This document shows, one piece after another, positions 7,299 through 13,027 of a DNA stretch of 14,610 nt. Made by a program: the position numbers and the translations under genes. Position 1 is the stretch's first letter. Each line of letters opens with the position of its first letter. Origin of the DNA: CAWFKW01 sp964568655 (lineage in GTDB: Bacteria > Bacteroidota > Ignavibacteria > Tepidaquicellales > OLB5); NCBI GenBank assembly GCA_964568655.1, contig CAZMRG010000083.1, positions 1 to 14,610 on the forward strand, written 5' to 3'. Under the pieces are notes generated by a model, which saw only the letters and a list, made by a program, of their open reading frames with translations, ran no database searches and had not been told where the DNA came from.

Positions 7299-8615
7299 TT
7301 ACATTGCAAAATTTATTCTTAAATAGAATGAATTATTCTTACTATTTAAATTATCTAAGTATTTCTTACCCTCCAGGTCGATCTTAATATTAGCCCTTGG
7401 GAGAATTGTAATACCAGGTATGACCGAAATTACCGGTTGATAACCTCCGCGCAAATCTGCTTTTGTCCACTCATACCGAAATAGCGCCATGAGCCATGGA
7501 AAGATAACGCCGTTTGTCTGAACATAGAAAGCAAGCGATTTTCGGTTTGATGTTGCATTAAGATTTACAGTATCGGGCATATCAGAGTTCATATACATCA
7601 ATGAACTGTTAATAATAAACCTCTCATACCAAATGTCTATATCTCCTCCGAGCACCGTAAGATTCTCGTTAGCGGTTCCTGATTCCGTTCCCTTGTAAAA
7701 GTAGCCCCCAAGAGTTAATGAATTATCCTTATATGATTTTTCTTCTCTCGATTTTACTCCTTTAGTTTCTCCTGTTACGCTTAATCCTCCAAATTTGTAA
7801 GTAACTTTACCGCAAATGTCTTTGGTAGGTTTGCCGGTATTATGGTTAGAATGGCAAGCGACGTGACCGCAAGTACCTTTGGGAGTGTTGGCCTGCGTGA
7901 TACCTTGTCCATTCACAACTCCCATTCTATAGGTTAAACCACCGCGATTTCCAATTCCGTTAACCGCTCCCGATACTTCTAAGCCGAATTGTGTATTGCT
8001 TAAATTCCACCCGTTCCGGCTGGTTAAGTCTTCGATATTGTAGTCGCTGACTGTTAATCTTAAGTCTCTGAATGTAGGGTCTGCCCGGACCTCTCCGGCT
8101 TTGATATGAAGTTCAGGATATAAATCCCATTGTATGAATGCAGAAAAATCAAAATTGATAGCGTTGTATTCTCTTACAAATTCTGTCTCCCCAAAAAACG
8201 AAAAGCTGTTTCCTAATGTTCCTCCATACATAATATTCAGATAATTAGGTATGTTAAAATCCCATTTAGCAGTGTCGCTCATTGCTTTATAATTGATCAG
8301 CTCTGTTAAATAGATTGAGACAGGAGATGTACCCGGAATGTCACTTGGCCAGACTGCATCAGGAAAAGCTCTTTTATTTCCCGGAGCGCCCAAACTGACA
8401 GGTTCTTCTTTGACATAATTTGAATCTCCGCCCGGCCATCTGAAACCATTATTCATAAAAGCTTTTCCAAATGCATTCAGCATTGGATATGCATAATGAC
8501 AAGTCACACAGCTTGTCTGGTATTTTCTGGAAAAAGCAGGGATCCCAAAACTATCTTTAACTGAAAATACCGCAATTAAAACAAACAGACATAAAAACAT
8601 GAAAAATTTTCTCAT
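7299..8615 (-). CDS. Cyc2-like fused cytochrome-porin with extra CX4CH motif (copy 1)
   Basis: This 438-residue paralog of the next gene shares almost all barrel segments, for example NGIGNRGGLTYR, VVNGQGIT and the C-terminal INFAM. I chose ATG 8615 rather than the in-frame GTG at 8624 because TAAGGAG lies 8 nt before the ATG and overlaps the GTG. The mature N-terminus carries the heme site SCVTCH (C36, C39, H40). Compared with its paralog it has an eight-residue insertion after the EEPV..LG segment and about twenty extra residues after VVNGQGIT. The second insertion carries CGHVACH (C249, C254, H255), a CX4CH pattern known as a variant c-heme site in tetraheme cytochrome c3, plus another His and Cys. 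It may bind a second heme or a metal in a barrel loop. It is the first porin after the lipoprotein gene. Confidence 0.78.
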   Translation of the reverse strand: MRKFFMFLCLFVLIAVFSVKDSFGIPAFSRKYQTSCVTCHYAYPMLNAFGKAFMNNGFRWPGGDSNYVKEEPVSLGAPGNKRAFPDAVWPSDIPGTSPVSIYLTELINYKAMSDTAKWDFNIPNYLNIMYGGTLGNSFSFFGETEFVREYNAINFDFSAFIQWDLYPELHIKAGEVRADPTFRDLRLTVSDYNIEDLTSRNGWNLSNTQFGLEVSGAVNGIGNRGGLTYRMGVVNGQGITQANTPKGTCGHVACHSNHNTGKPTKDICGKVTYKFGGLSVTGETKGVKSREEKSYKDNSLTLGGYFYKGTESGTANENLTVLGGDIDIWYERFIINSSLMYMNSDMPDTVNLNATSNRKSLAFYVQTNGVIFPWLMALFRYEWTKADLRGGYQPVISVIPGITILPRANIKIDLEGKKYLDNLNSKNNSFYLRINFAM

Positions 8616-8623
8616 AGCGCTCA

Positions 8624-8630
8624 CTCCTTA
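8624..8630 (-). promoter_or_regulatory. Ribosome binding site that fixes the porin start
   Basis: On the minus strand TAAGGAG lies 8 nt before ATG 8615. The alternative GTG start at 8624 overlaps this site, so it is excluded. Confidence 0.7.
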
Positions 8631-8654
8631 ACTCTCAACGTAATTTATGAATGA

Positions 8655-8690
8655 TTCTCCGTACTGCCTCTTTAAACGCAGTACGGAGAA
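8655..8690 (-). other. Perfect 13-bp intercistronic hairpin
   Basis: The arms TTCTCCGTACTGC (8655-8667) and GCAGTACGGAGAA (8678-8690) are perfect inverted repeats around a 10-nt loop. Beyond a two-base bulge the pairing can continue with ATGAT/ATCAT. It lies in the 101-nt gap between the lipoprotein stop and the first porin gene. No T-run follows in the minus direction, so it is not a standard terminator. It could be a partial terminator, an mRNA processing or stability element, or a protein-binding palindrome. Confidence 0.7.
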
Positions 8691-8716
8691 AATCATCATA
8701 TCAAAGTAATTTGTTA

Positions 8717-9631
8717 CTACTTAGTCGGATCAAGAAAACCGTGTGGAAATTGATCCTGCCATCCACCATCGCCCTGAAAACCGTAGTGGCACGTGAAGCA
8801 AAAGCCGTTGGTATCGCTTATTTGTGAATACGATGGCGGCTTTACCCAGAAATTTAAGTGACAAGAAGGTTTACCCGGTATATTCGTACCGCATAGTTGT
8901 ACGGTTTTCACTGAATCGATGCCTCTATCGCCCGGGTTTGAACCAAGGCCCCAACTTGGCTGCTGTCCGTGGTTAGCCAAAGAATCATTAACAGTGTTTC
9001 CCCCAAGTGCATCCCAGTAATGATGCTGTATTAGAGCATCGGAAGTAAACATATGTTTCGCTACTAAAGCCGTACCGTCGTCTAAATGATGAGTTTCTGT
9101 GTACCCAAGTTTGTAATACACAACGTTCCATGCCCACCTGTTTAATTTATGACCATCGGAAAATGCAACAATCGAATTTTCGCCATCAGCTTCTGGATCT
9201 GTCTTAATTTTACACAAAGTATCCCCGGAACCTGTAAGAACAATTGATTGTCTCAGACGCCTTCCAACATATACACGTTCGTCCTGAGATGGATCAGCTA
9301 TATATGTGGGTTCTCTTAAATCGGTAAGATTATTGATGATTAAATAATAATTGCCTGCTCCGATTCCCGTCAAATCAAAAGTTGCTACACCGTTGCTCAC
9401 TGAAGCCGCCTTCAATGAATTGCCGGGGAATGCATATAAAACTGCACTAGTAATTGGCCCTTGAACCCAGGCGCTGTCCGAGTCAACTATATTTGTATCC
9501 AGCGACACGGTAAGTTTGCCTACTGTTGTTGATGTTGTGCTATTGTTGCTGCATGACCATATAAGAGTGAACCCCAAAACTAATGTGATCATTGCTGTTA
9601 GGTATATCTTCCACTTTGTTAATTTCAACAT
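8717..9631 (-). CDS. Single-heme lipoprotein cytochrome of unknown family
   Basis: The start is placed at ATG 9631 because AGAGGT lies 7 nt upstream and the next residues form a lipoprotein signal. Residues about 9-26 are hydrophobic and end in IWSC, with Cys27 as the likely lipidated residue. The 304-residue protein has a Ser/Thr-rich linker, then a beta-rich segment (about 38-135, GKLTVSL...GIGAGNYYLIINNL) resembling small Ig-like or carboxypeptidase-regulatory folds. Next comes a His-rich region (HH at 181, H193, HH at 203, H221, H258) and a canonical heme site C278-FT-C281-H282 near the C-terminus (GFCFTCHYGF). It is the first gene of the cluster, before the porins. It may be a surface or periplasmic electron carrier partnering them. 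I do not recognise the family. Confidence 0.75.
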   Translation of the reverse strand: MLKLTKWKIYLTAMITLVLGFTLIWSCSNNSTTSTTVGKLTVSLDTNIVDSDSAWVQGPITSAVLYAFPGNSLKAASVSNGVATFDLTGIGAGNYYLIINNLTDLREPTYIADPSQDERVYVGRRLRQSIVLTGSGDTLCKIKTDPEADGENSIVAFSDGHKLNRWAWNVVYYKLGYTETHHLDDGTALVAKHMFTSDALIQHHYWDALGGNTVNDSLANHGQQPSWGLGSNPGDRGIDSVKTVQLCGTNIPGKPSCHLNFWVKPPSYSQISDTNGFCFTCHYGFQGDGGWQDQFPHGFLDPTK

Positions 9632-9740
9632 TTTAATACCTCTTTTTTTGTTTTTAATTTTAATTTTATTTATTAGCATTGGTTTTTCACGATATTTGGA
9701 ACGCTTGAAACACAATATATCAATGCGTCAACTGGTGAAT

Positions 9741-9769
9741 CAAACATACAGGTCGCTTTTCAAACCAAA
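9741..9769 (-). promoter_or_regulatory. Candidate promoter of the cytochrome cluster
   Basis: On the minus strand TATGTTTG (9748 down to 9741) fits the Bacteroidota -7 pattern TAnnTTTG. A TTTG (9769-9766) lies 17 nt upstream, shorter than the usual 19-21. Transcription would begin about 100 nt before the lipoprotein start codon. The rest of the 9716-9833 gap shows only a 4-bp CCGC/GCGG hairpin near 9782-9797. Confidence 0.3.
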
Positions 9770-9833
9770 TGCATGATCTAACCGCCGCTTTCACGCGGAA
9801 GTCAAATTGCTTATTTTAAGATTTAAATAATTT

Positions 9834-10376
9834 TTAAGAAATGAACCTGGGGGGCGGATCTGAAACTATGAAATATCCTTTCAGGATATTTGTGAAATTA
9901 TCCGGGACAATGCCGTTTTCGGCTTGAACCGGGTATAAGTCGGAATTTTGAGGCTGGATAAAATTCAGGTTAGCAGCCTGAACTGTGTTTTCGGATTGGA
10001 ATAAACCGTCGCGGTCTTTGTGAGTATCAAAGTAACTGCAAACAGATTTCTGGAAATCTTCTTCGTCAAGATCATGAATGCAATAAACAGAAAGGGTATC
10101 TTCTGAATCCTGTTTTGAGATCACATCATACAAATTACCTTTGTAAAAAAACTCATCAGCATTTATTTCAACATACATGGTTTTCTCTGACAGTTCCTTT
10201 TTGCTGATCTTCAGCAAAACGGTTTCTCCATCAAACGAACCTGTTGCCAACAGAGAAATTTTTTCCCTGGCGCTTTCTTTAATCAGATTGAGTTTTGAGT
10301 AGTAAGTTAGGATGAACAAGCCCGAATTTATCAGGAAAAAACAGCAGATCAGTATGAGTATGCATTTTTTCATCAT
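9834..10376 (-). CDS. Hypothetical membrane-anchored or secreted protein
   Basis: This protein of 180 residues is one I do not recognise. It begins MMKK followed by a strongly hydrophobic stretch (about residues 5-25, with two adjacent Cys), so it is either exported or held by one N-terminal helix. The remainder is soluble and acidic. It contains KISLLATGSFDGETVLLKISKKEL, FFYKGNLYDV and a run DLDEEDFQKSVCSYFD, then an Asn/Gln-rich low-complexity tail ending in DPPPRFIS. No heme, metal or catalytic motif is visible. The layout resembles small Bacteroidota proteins often encoded beside metal or TonB transport genes, but that is only an impression. It points the same way as the cytochrome cluster and ends 202 nt before that cluster's first start, with a promoter-like site between, so co-transcription is uncertain. 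The start has no strong ribosome site. Confidence 0.7.
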   Translation of the reverse strand: MMKKCILILICCFFLINSGLFILTYYSKLNLIKESAREKISLLATGSFDGETVLLKISKKELSEKTMYVEINADEFFYKGNLYDVISKQDSEDTLSVYCIHDLDEEDFQKSVCSYFDTHKDRDGLFQSENTVQAANLNFIQPQNSDLYPVQAENGIVPDNFTNILKGYFIVSDPPPRFIS

Positions 10377-10636
10377 AAGAGGTCAACATTTCCAATTCCT
10401 CTTTCAGTATAATCAAATATATATATATAATTCAGTAAAAAAAATGAAATAGGAGTAATAAACCGCCGGCAAAAAAAATCGCCGGGATATGTTGTGTTTC
10501 CAAACGATTTTTACTCCATTATTTATTTCAAACAAAAGGAAGGCGCTCCTTCAATAAAAGTAAGAGTCCGAAAGTGATATATTCAAACTCTATTACTTTC
10601 GTGAATTATATCGGAAAAAATGCTTTTTTCGGTGAA
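10377..10636. other. AT-rich intergenic region with small inverted repeats
   Basis: No gene is seen. Visible structures are an eleven-nt TA-rich tract near 10418-10431, a CCGGC/GCCGG stem around an A-rich loop (10466-10485), a GAAGG/CCTTC stem (10539-10552) and two competing 11-bp stems (10557-10601) described separately. An A6/T6 near-palindrome lies at about 10613-10632. The region separates the divergently oriented minus-strand hypothetical gene and the tRNA. Confidence 0.5.
10557..10601. other. Two mutually exclusive hairpins
   Basis: CGAAAGTGATA (10569-10579) can pair with TATTACTTTCG (10591-10601), eleven pairs including one G-T. Alternatively AAAGTAAGAGT (10557-10567) can pair with 10587-10599, eleven pairs with a two-base bulge. 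Both use the same TTACTTT, so only one can form. No T-run follows on either strand. Function unknown. Confidence 0.45.
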
Positions 10637-10667
10637 TTGATTATATTTTCGGTTTTGGCTATATTTG
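10637..10667 (+). promoter_or_regulatory. Bacteroidota-type promoter of tRNA-Asn
   Basis: TATATTTG at 10660-10667 matches the TAnnTTTG -7 element exactly. A TTG at 10637-10639 lies 20 nt upstream, the expected place of the -33 element. The -7 element ends 16 nt before the mature tRNA. Confidence 0.65.
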
Positions 10668-10683
10668 TAGCTATTCAATAAAT

Positions 10684-10757
10684 TCCTGAGTAGCTCAGTT
10701 GGTTAGAGCATCTGACTGTTAATCAGAGGGTCGTAGGTTCAAGTCCTACCTCAGGAG
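10684..10757 (+). tRNA. tRNA-Asn (anticodon GUU)
   Basis: This is a complete 74-nt cloverleaf. The acceptor stem TCCTGAG pairs with CTCAGGA, with discriminator G. The D arm is GCTC/GAGC around AGTTGGTTA. The anticodon stem TCTGA/TCAGA encloses the loop CTGTTAA, which reads GTT at positions 34-36. The T arm GTAGG/CCTAC encloses TTCAAGT. CCA is not encoded (CGC follows). A 25-nt stretch, 10714-10738, recurs exactly at 14353-14377, see the tRNA remnant entry. Confidence 0.98.
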
Positions 10758-10778
10758 CGCATATAGGTTATAAATAAT

Positions 10779-10815
10779 AAAGGCAGTTATCTGGATTTGG
10801 TAACTGCCTTTTGCT
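10779..10815 (+). terminator. Rho-independent terminator after tRNA-Asn
   Basis: AAAGGCAGTTA (10779-10789) and TAACTGCCTTT (10801-10811) form a perfect 11-bp stem around an 11-nt loop, followed by a T-rich tail (TTTTGCTTTAT). Confidence 0.88.
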
Positions 10816-10830
10816 TTATATAGAAATTTC

Positions 10831-10852
10831 TGGCTACGATTTGGCTACGATT
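10831..10852 (+). repeat. 11-bp perfect tandem duplication
   Basis: TGGCTACGATT occurs twice head to tail, 74 nt after the tRNA. The one-helical-turn period places both copies on the same DNA face. Such short repeats next to tRNA genes can be recombinase or regulator binding sites, but nothing else supports that here. Confidence 0.7.
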
Positions 10853-11176
10853 CATTTTAGAACTTATACTTTTTCATAAATTACTATGTCCTATTTTGGG
10901 TAGGGTCTCACAATTTATGATTTCGATAATTTATGTAATACTAAAGTAATTTTCGAAATAACATAATAATTACATCCCGTGATTATCATTACAAAGATCT
11001 CTATCTTAAAAATCCTGGATTGTTGGAAGGAAATTTACAGATTATTGCATGTGCAGGCTTTTAAAATCGGGATTGATTCTTTTCATCACTCATTTTAAAT
11101 TTTATATACTTATCAAAAATATAAAATTACAAAAAATGATTATTTTTTCCTCAACCAATAGAAGTAGTCCCTATTT
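10853..11176. other. AT-rich region without convincing genes
   Basis: Only short open frames occur. CATAAATTA (10875-10883) is inverted as TAATTTATG (10927-10935). A 48-codon frame beginning ATG 11049 has unlikely composition and runs through the promoter-like repeat that follows. Nothing else is seen. Confidence 0.45.
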
Positions 11177-11223
11177 CATCCTATTGGATGATTGATTAAT
11201 CTTCAATCTCTGCGTAGTTTATA
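11177..11223 (+). promoter_or_regulatory. Promoter-like repeat, copy A
   Basis: This 47-bp segment aligns without gaps to 11832-11878, with 36 of 47 positions identical by my count. It contains TTGA, a 20-nt spacer counted from TTG, and TAGTTTAT, a loose TAnnTT element, and ends about 38 nt before the small Lys-rich gene. The shared core is CATCCTATTG followed by TTGA.TAA.CTTCA.TCT.TG. Confidence 0.5.
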
Positions 11224-11261
11224 TTGAGTTAACGAGATTAAACAATATTGTAAAGAAGAAA

Positions 11262-11429
11262 ATGAAAAATTTAAAAAGTGATGTAAGTTCTAAAACAAAT
11301 GAGCTTATAGAAAAAGGTAAGAAAAAAACAAAAGATTCATGGGATGGTGCAAAGGAAAAAGCTAAAAGTACTATTGAAAGCGCCAAAGACTTTTTAAACA
11401 AAGGTAAGAAAAAGATTGTACTTAAATAA
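11262..11429 (+). CDS. Small Lys-rich amphipathic protein, LEA/CsbD-like
   Basis: This is a 55-residue, very basic protein. It has two KGKKK blocks (about 18-22 and 47-51) around a helix DSWDGAKEKAKSTIESAKDFL, whose A-K-E-K-A spacing resembles the 11-residue amphipathic pattern of LEA and related stress proteins. There is no signal peptide or long hydrophobic segment, so it is probably cytoplasmic. It may cover nucleic acid, membrane or protein surfaces under stress. The purine-rich AAAGAAG lies before the ATG. A promoter-like repeat ends about 38 nt upstream, and a similar segment precedes the UppS-like gene, suggesting shared control. Codons are A-rich like the surroundings. It is a real gene by coding composition, start context and neighbours, but I cannot name a family. 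Confidence 0.6.
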   Translation: MKNLKSDVSSKTNELIEKGKKKTKDSWDGAKEKAKSTIESAKDFLNKGKKKIVLK

Positions 11430-11525
11430 GATGCTTTGGATGCCCGATTTAATACCTACAAATTAGTAATTGCAGAGGTAATAGTTTTATGTATATCTAA
11501 TAAATGGTTTCGATATAAATTAATT

Positions 11526-11533
11526 TAACTTTG
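11526..11533 (+). promoter_or_regulatory. Candidate -7 element before the lmo0937-type gene
   Basis: TAACTTTG matches TAnnTTTG. The expected -33 region has only a weak ATGG at 11504-11507. The start codon follows 58 nt downstream. Confidence 0.35.
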
Positions 11534-11591
11534 CAATTCTAAATTGAAATAATAGATTGTTATAATTATTAATTTAATAGGAGAACATATC

Positions 11592-11741
11592 ATGTGGTGG
11601 ACAATTTTTGCAATTCTTTTAGTACTGTGGCTGGTTGGATTCGCTGGTTTTCATGCGGGCGGATTTATTCATATTCTTTTGGTAGTGGCAATAGTTGTTT
11701 TGATTTATAGACTTGTAACAGGCAGACGGGTTACCGAATGA
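11592..11741 (+). CDS. lmo0937-family small membrane protein (DUF5670 type)
   Basis: This 49-residue protein has two hydrophobic segments (about 3-17 and 26-40) joined by a GFHAGGFIH turn and a basic RLVTGRR C-terminus. The pattern WWTIF..LLVLWL.GF..FH.GG.IH.LLV matches the lmo0937 family of tiny membrane proteins, which have no known function and are often found with general stress genes. The start is supported by AGGAG at 11579-11583, 8 nt upstream. It stands alone, with 162 nt to the previous gene and 291 nt to the next, and a candidate TAnnTTTG promoter upstream. Together with the Lys-rich peptide it gives this segment a stress-response flavour. Confidence 0.82.
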   Translation: MWWTIFAILLVLWLVGFAGFHAGGFIHILLVVAIVVLIYRLVTGRRVTE

Positions 11742-11831
11742 AAGTAAATCACCGCCTCCTACTTAGGTTGTCAGATAATTTTGAGCAAATTTTATTTAAT
11801 AGATGTTCAAAATATTATTAAAATGGGATAA
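11742..11831. other. Intergenic, nothing recognised
   Basis: This AT-rich spacer follows the small membrane protein gene. No clear terminator is seen; only a weak AAGTA/TACTT pairing occurs near its start. Confidence 0.4.
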
Positions 11832-11878
11832 CATCCTATTGATTAATTGACTAAACTTCATTCTTTGTATATCTTATA
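11832..11878 (+). promoter_or_regulatory. Promoter-like repeat, copy B
   Basis: Partner of 11177-11223, identical at 36 of 47 aligned positions. TTGAC, a 20-nt spacer counted from TTG and TATCTTAT lie in the same relative places as in copy A. It begins about 200 nt before the UppS-like start codon. Confidence 0.5.
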
Positions 11879-12003
11879 CCAATCTTAAACTTTTAAACTA
11901 AAAAAATAAACAAAAACAGACTTTCAAAAACACTATTTGCAGCTTTGAATAAACAAATGATAATTTTCTTTTCAGACATGCAATGGAAGAGCGTAACCAT
12001 ATA

Positions 12004-12036
12004 ATGAAAATATTGGAATATATTTTAAATAAATGA
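12004..12036 (+). CDS. Possible 10-residue leader peptide (MKILEYILNK)
   Basis: This short frame ends in TGA overlapping the ATG of the UppS-like gene (ATGA). A GGAAGAG lies 13 nt before its ATG. The overlap could couple translation of the two frames, which would make sense because the UppS-like start has only a poor ribosome site. A frame this short may be chance. Confidence 0.2.
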   Translation: MKILEYILNK

Positions 12037-12752
12037 AACAGTTAAAAAGTTCCAATAAAACATCCGCTTCCGAAACCATGAATGATAATGTTACTTCGGA
12101 AGGCTCATTAGGAGTTAATAAACCTTTATTTAATCAGAAAATTTCCACTGGCATTCCGAGTCATGTAGGTTTCATTCCCGATGGAAATCGCCGCTGGGCT
12201 TTGTTTCATGATTTACCCAGGGAAGCTGGGTATGCTCATGGTATCAACCCGGGGCTGGTACTCTACGAAAAATGTAAAGAATGCGGGATCAATGAAACTT
12301 CCATCTATTGCTTTACCCAGGACAACACAAAGAGGCCTTCCATTCAGAAACAGGCATTTATTGAAGCCACAGTTGCATTCGCTTTAGAGATTGCACGCCG
12401 GGGAGCATCTCTTCTTGTTATCGGCGATGAAACCTCGACGCAATTCCCCAAGGTATTAAAAGAATTCCGTCAGCGTCAGGGTGTCGGAATGAAAGTTAAT
12501 CTTCTGGTTAACTATGGGTGGGAATGGGATCTTGCCGGTCTTAAAAACGGCGGCCTGCGTTCAGGTGAAATTTCACGTTTGGATTTAATTGTACGCTGGG
12601 GAGGAGGACGCAGATTGAGCGGTTTTCTTCCTGTGCAATCGGTTTATGCTGATTTTTATGTTAGGGATGAGTATTGGCCAGATTTTGATCCACAACATTT
12701 TGAGCAGGCGCTTAGCTGGTTTAAAAAACAGGATCAGACACTCGGCGGGTAA
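12033..12752 (+). CDS. UppS-like cis-prenyltransferase family protein, shortened and divergent
   Basis: This 239-residue protein of the undecaprenyl diphosphate synthase family has a 40-residue Ser/Asn/Thr-rich extension. It then has HVGFIPDGNRRWA (residues about 44-56, containing the catalytic-type Asp), FTQDNTKRP (for FSTENWKRP), LLVNYG, VRWGGGRRLSGF (for RTGGEHRISNF) and YADFYV...WPDF, ending QTLGG. The substrate-binding Asp, Asn, Arg, Arg and Ser remain. The metal-binding Glu of the SELYF motif is Asp. The stretch between NYG and the VR motif is about 25 residues shorter than in E. coli UppS. It may be a paralog acting on another isoprenoid or not catalytic at all. TAA immediately precedes the ATG, so the start cannot be further upstream. 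Family secure; function uncertain. Confidence 0.8.
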   Translation: MKQLKSSNKTSASETMNDNVTSEGSLGVNKPLFNQKISTGIPSHVGFIPDGNRRWALFHDLPREAGYAHGINPGLVLYEKCKECGINETSIYCFTQDNTKRPSIQKQAFIEATVAFALEIARRGASLLVIGDETSTQFPKVLKEFRQRQGVGMKVNLLVNYGWEWDLAGLKNGGLRSGEISRLDLIVRWGGGRRLSGFLPVQSVYADFYVRDEYWPDFDPQHFEQALSWFKKQDQTLGG

Positions 12753-13027
12753 TGGCATAACTAATCTCATTTCTCAACCTAAACCTTTCCTCACAAAAGA
12801 TTTAGTTTCTTTTCCATCTTTTTGAGTGATTGATTTAGCGCTAAGTATGGTTGCGATTTAAATAGGGATATTGAATCACCTGTGAATATTGATCAGATGC
12901 ATATAGAAATCCAGAAGATTTACAGTTTCGCCGAAAATATAATTTAGTCCGAACCGGATATGTATTGAATCAAATTATCATTCAACAAGAACCAACATTT
13001 TCTAAATATAAAACATGAAGGATTAAA
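12753..13027. other. Intergenic region between UppS-like and hydrolase genes
   Basis: No clear terminator is visible; only a 5-bp CTAAA/TTTAG stem near 12780-12808 with T-rich sequence after it. A 16-codon frame near 12899 (MHIEIQKIYSFAENII) continues upstream without ATG and could be a gene remnant, but is too short to call. The ribosome site AAGGA lies just before the hydrolase start. Confidence 0.4.

Noticed and set aside
8844..8900. Second heme site in the lipoprotein (CX9CH around KPSCH)
   Set aside because: The spacing between the cysteines is not an accepted c-heme motif, so only the CFTCH site is counted.
9632..9715. Longer start for the lipoprotein cytochrome
   Set aside because: The 28 extra residues are Lys/Arg/Ile-rich and would bury the lipoprotein signal; AGAGGT sits right before ATG 9631.
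10466..10485. CCGGC/GCCGG hairpin as terminator of a gene
   Set aside because: The A/T run lies in the loop and not after the stem, and no gene ends nearby on either strand.
11049..11195. 48-codon + strand frame starting MCRLLKSG
   Set aside because: The GGAAGGA is about 18 nt away, the composition is just AT-rich DNA (many Ile, Phe, Lys), and the frame runs into the promoter-like repeat.
11219..11401. 60-residue minus-strand frame over the Lys-rich gene
   Set aside because: Its Phe/Leu-rich composition is the complement of the A-rich + strand gene, which has the better start and protein pattern.
12899..12949. Short frame MHIEIQKIYSFAENII between UppS-like and hydrolase genes
   Set aside because: Sixteen codons without ribosome site; at most a remnant.
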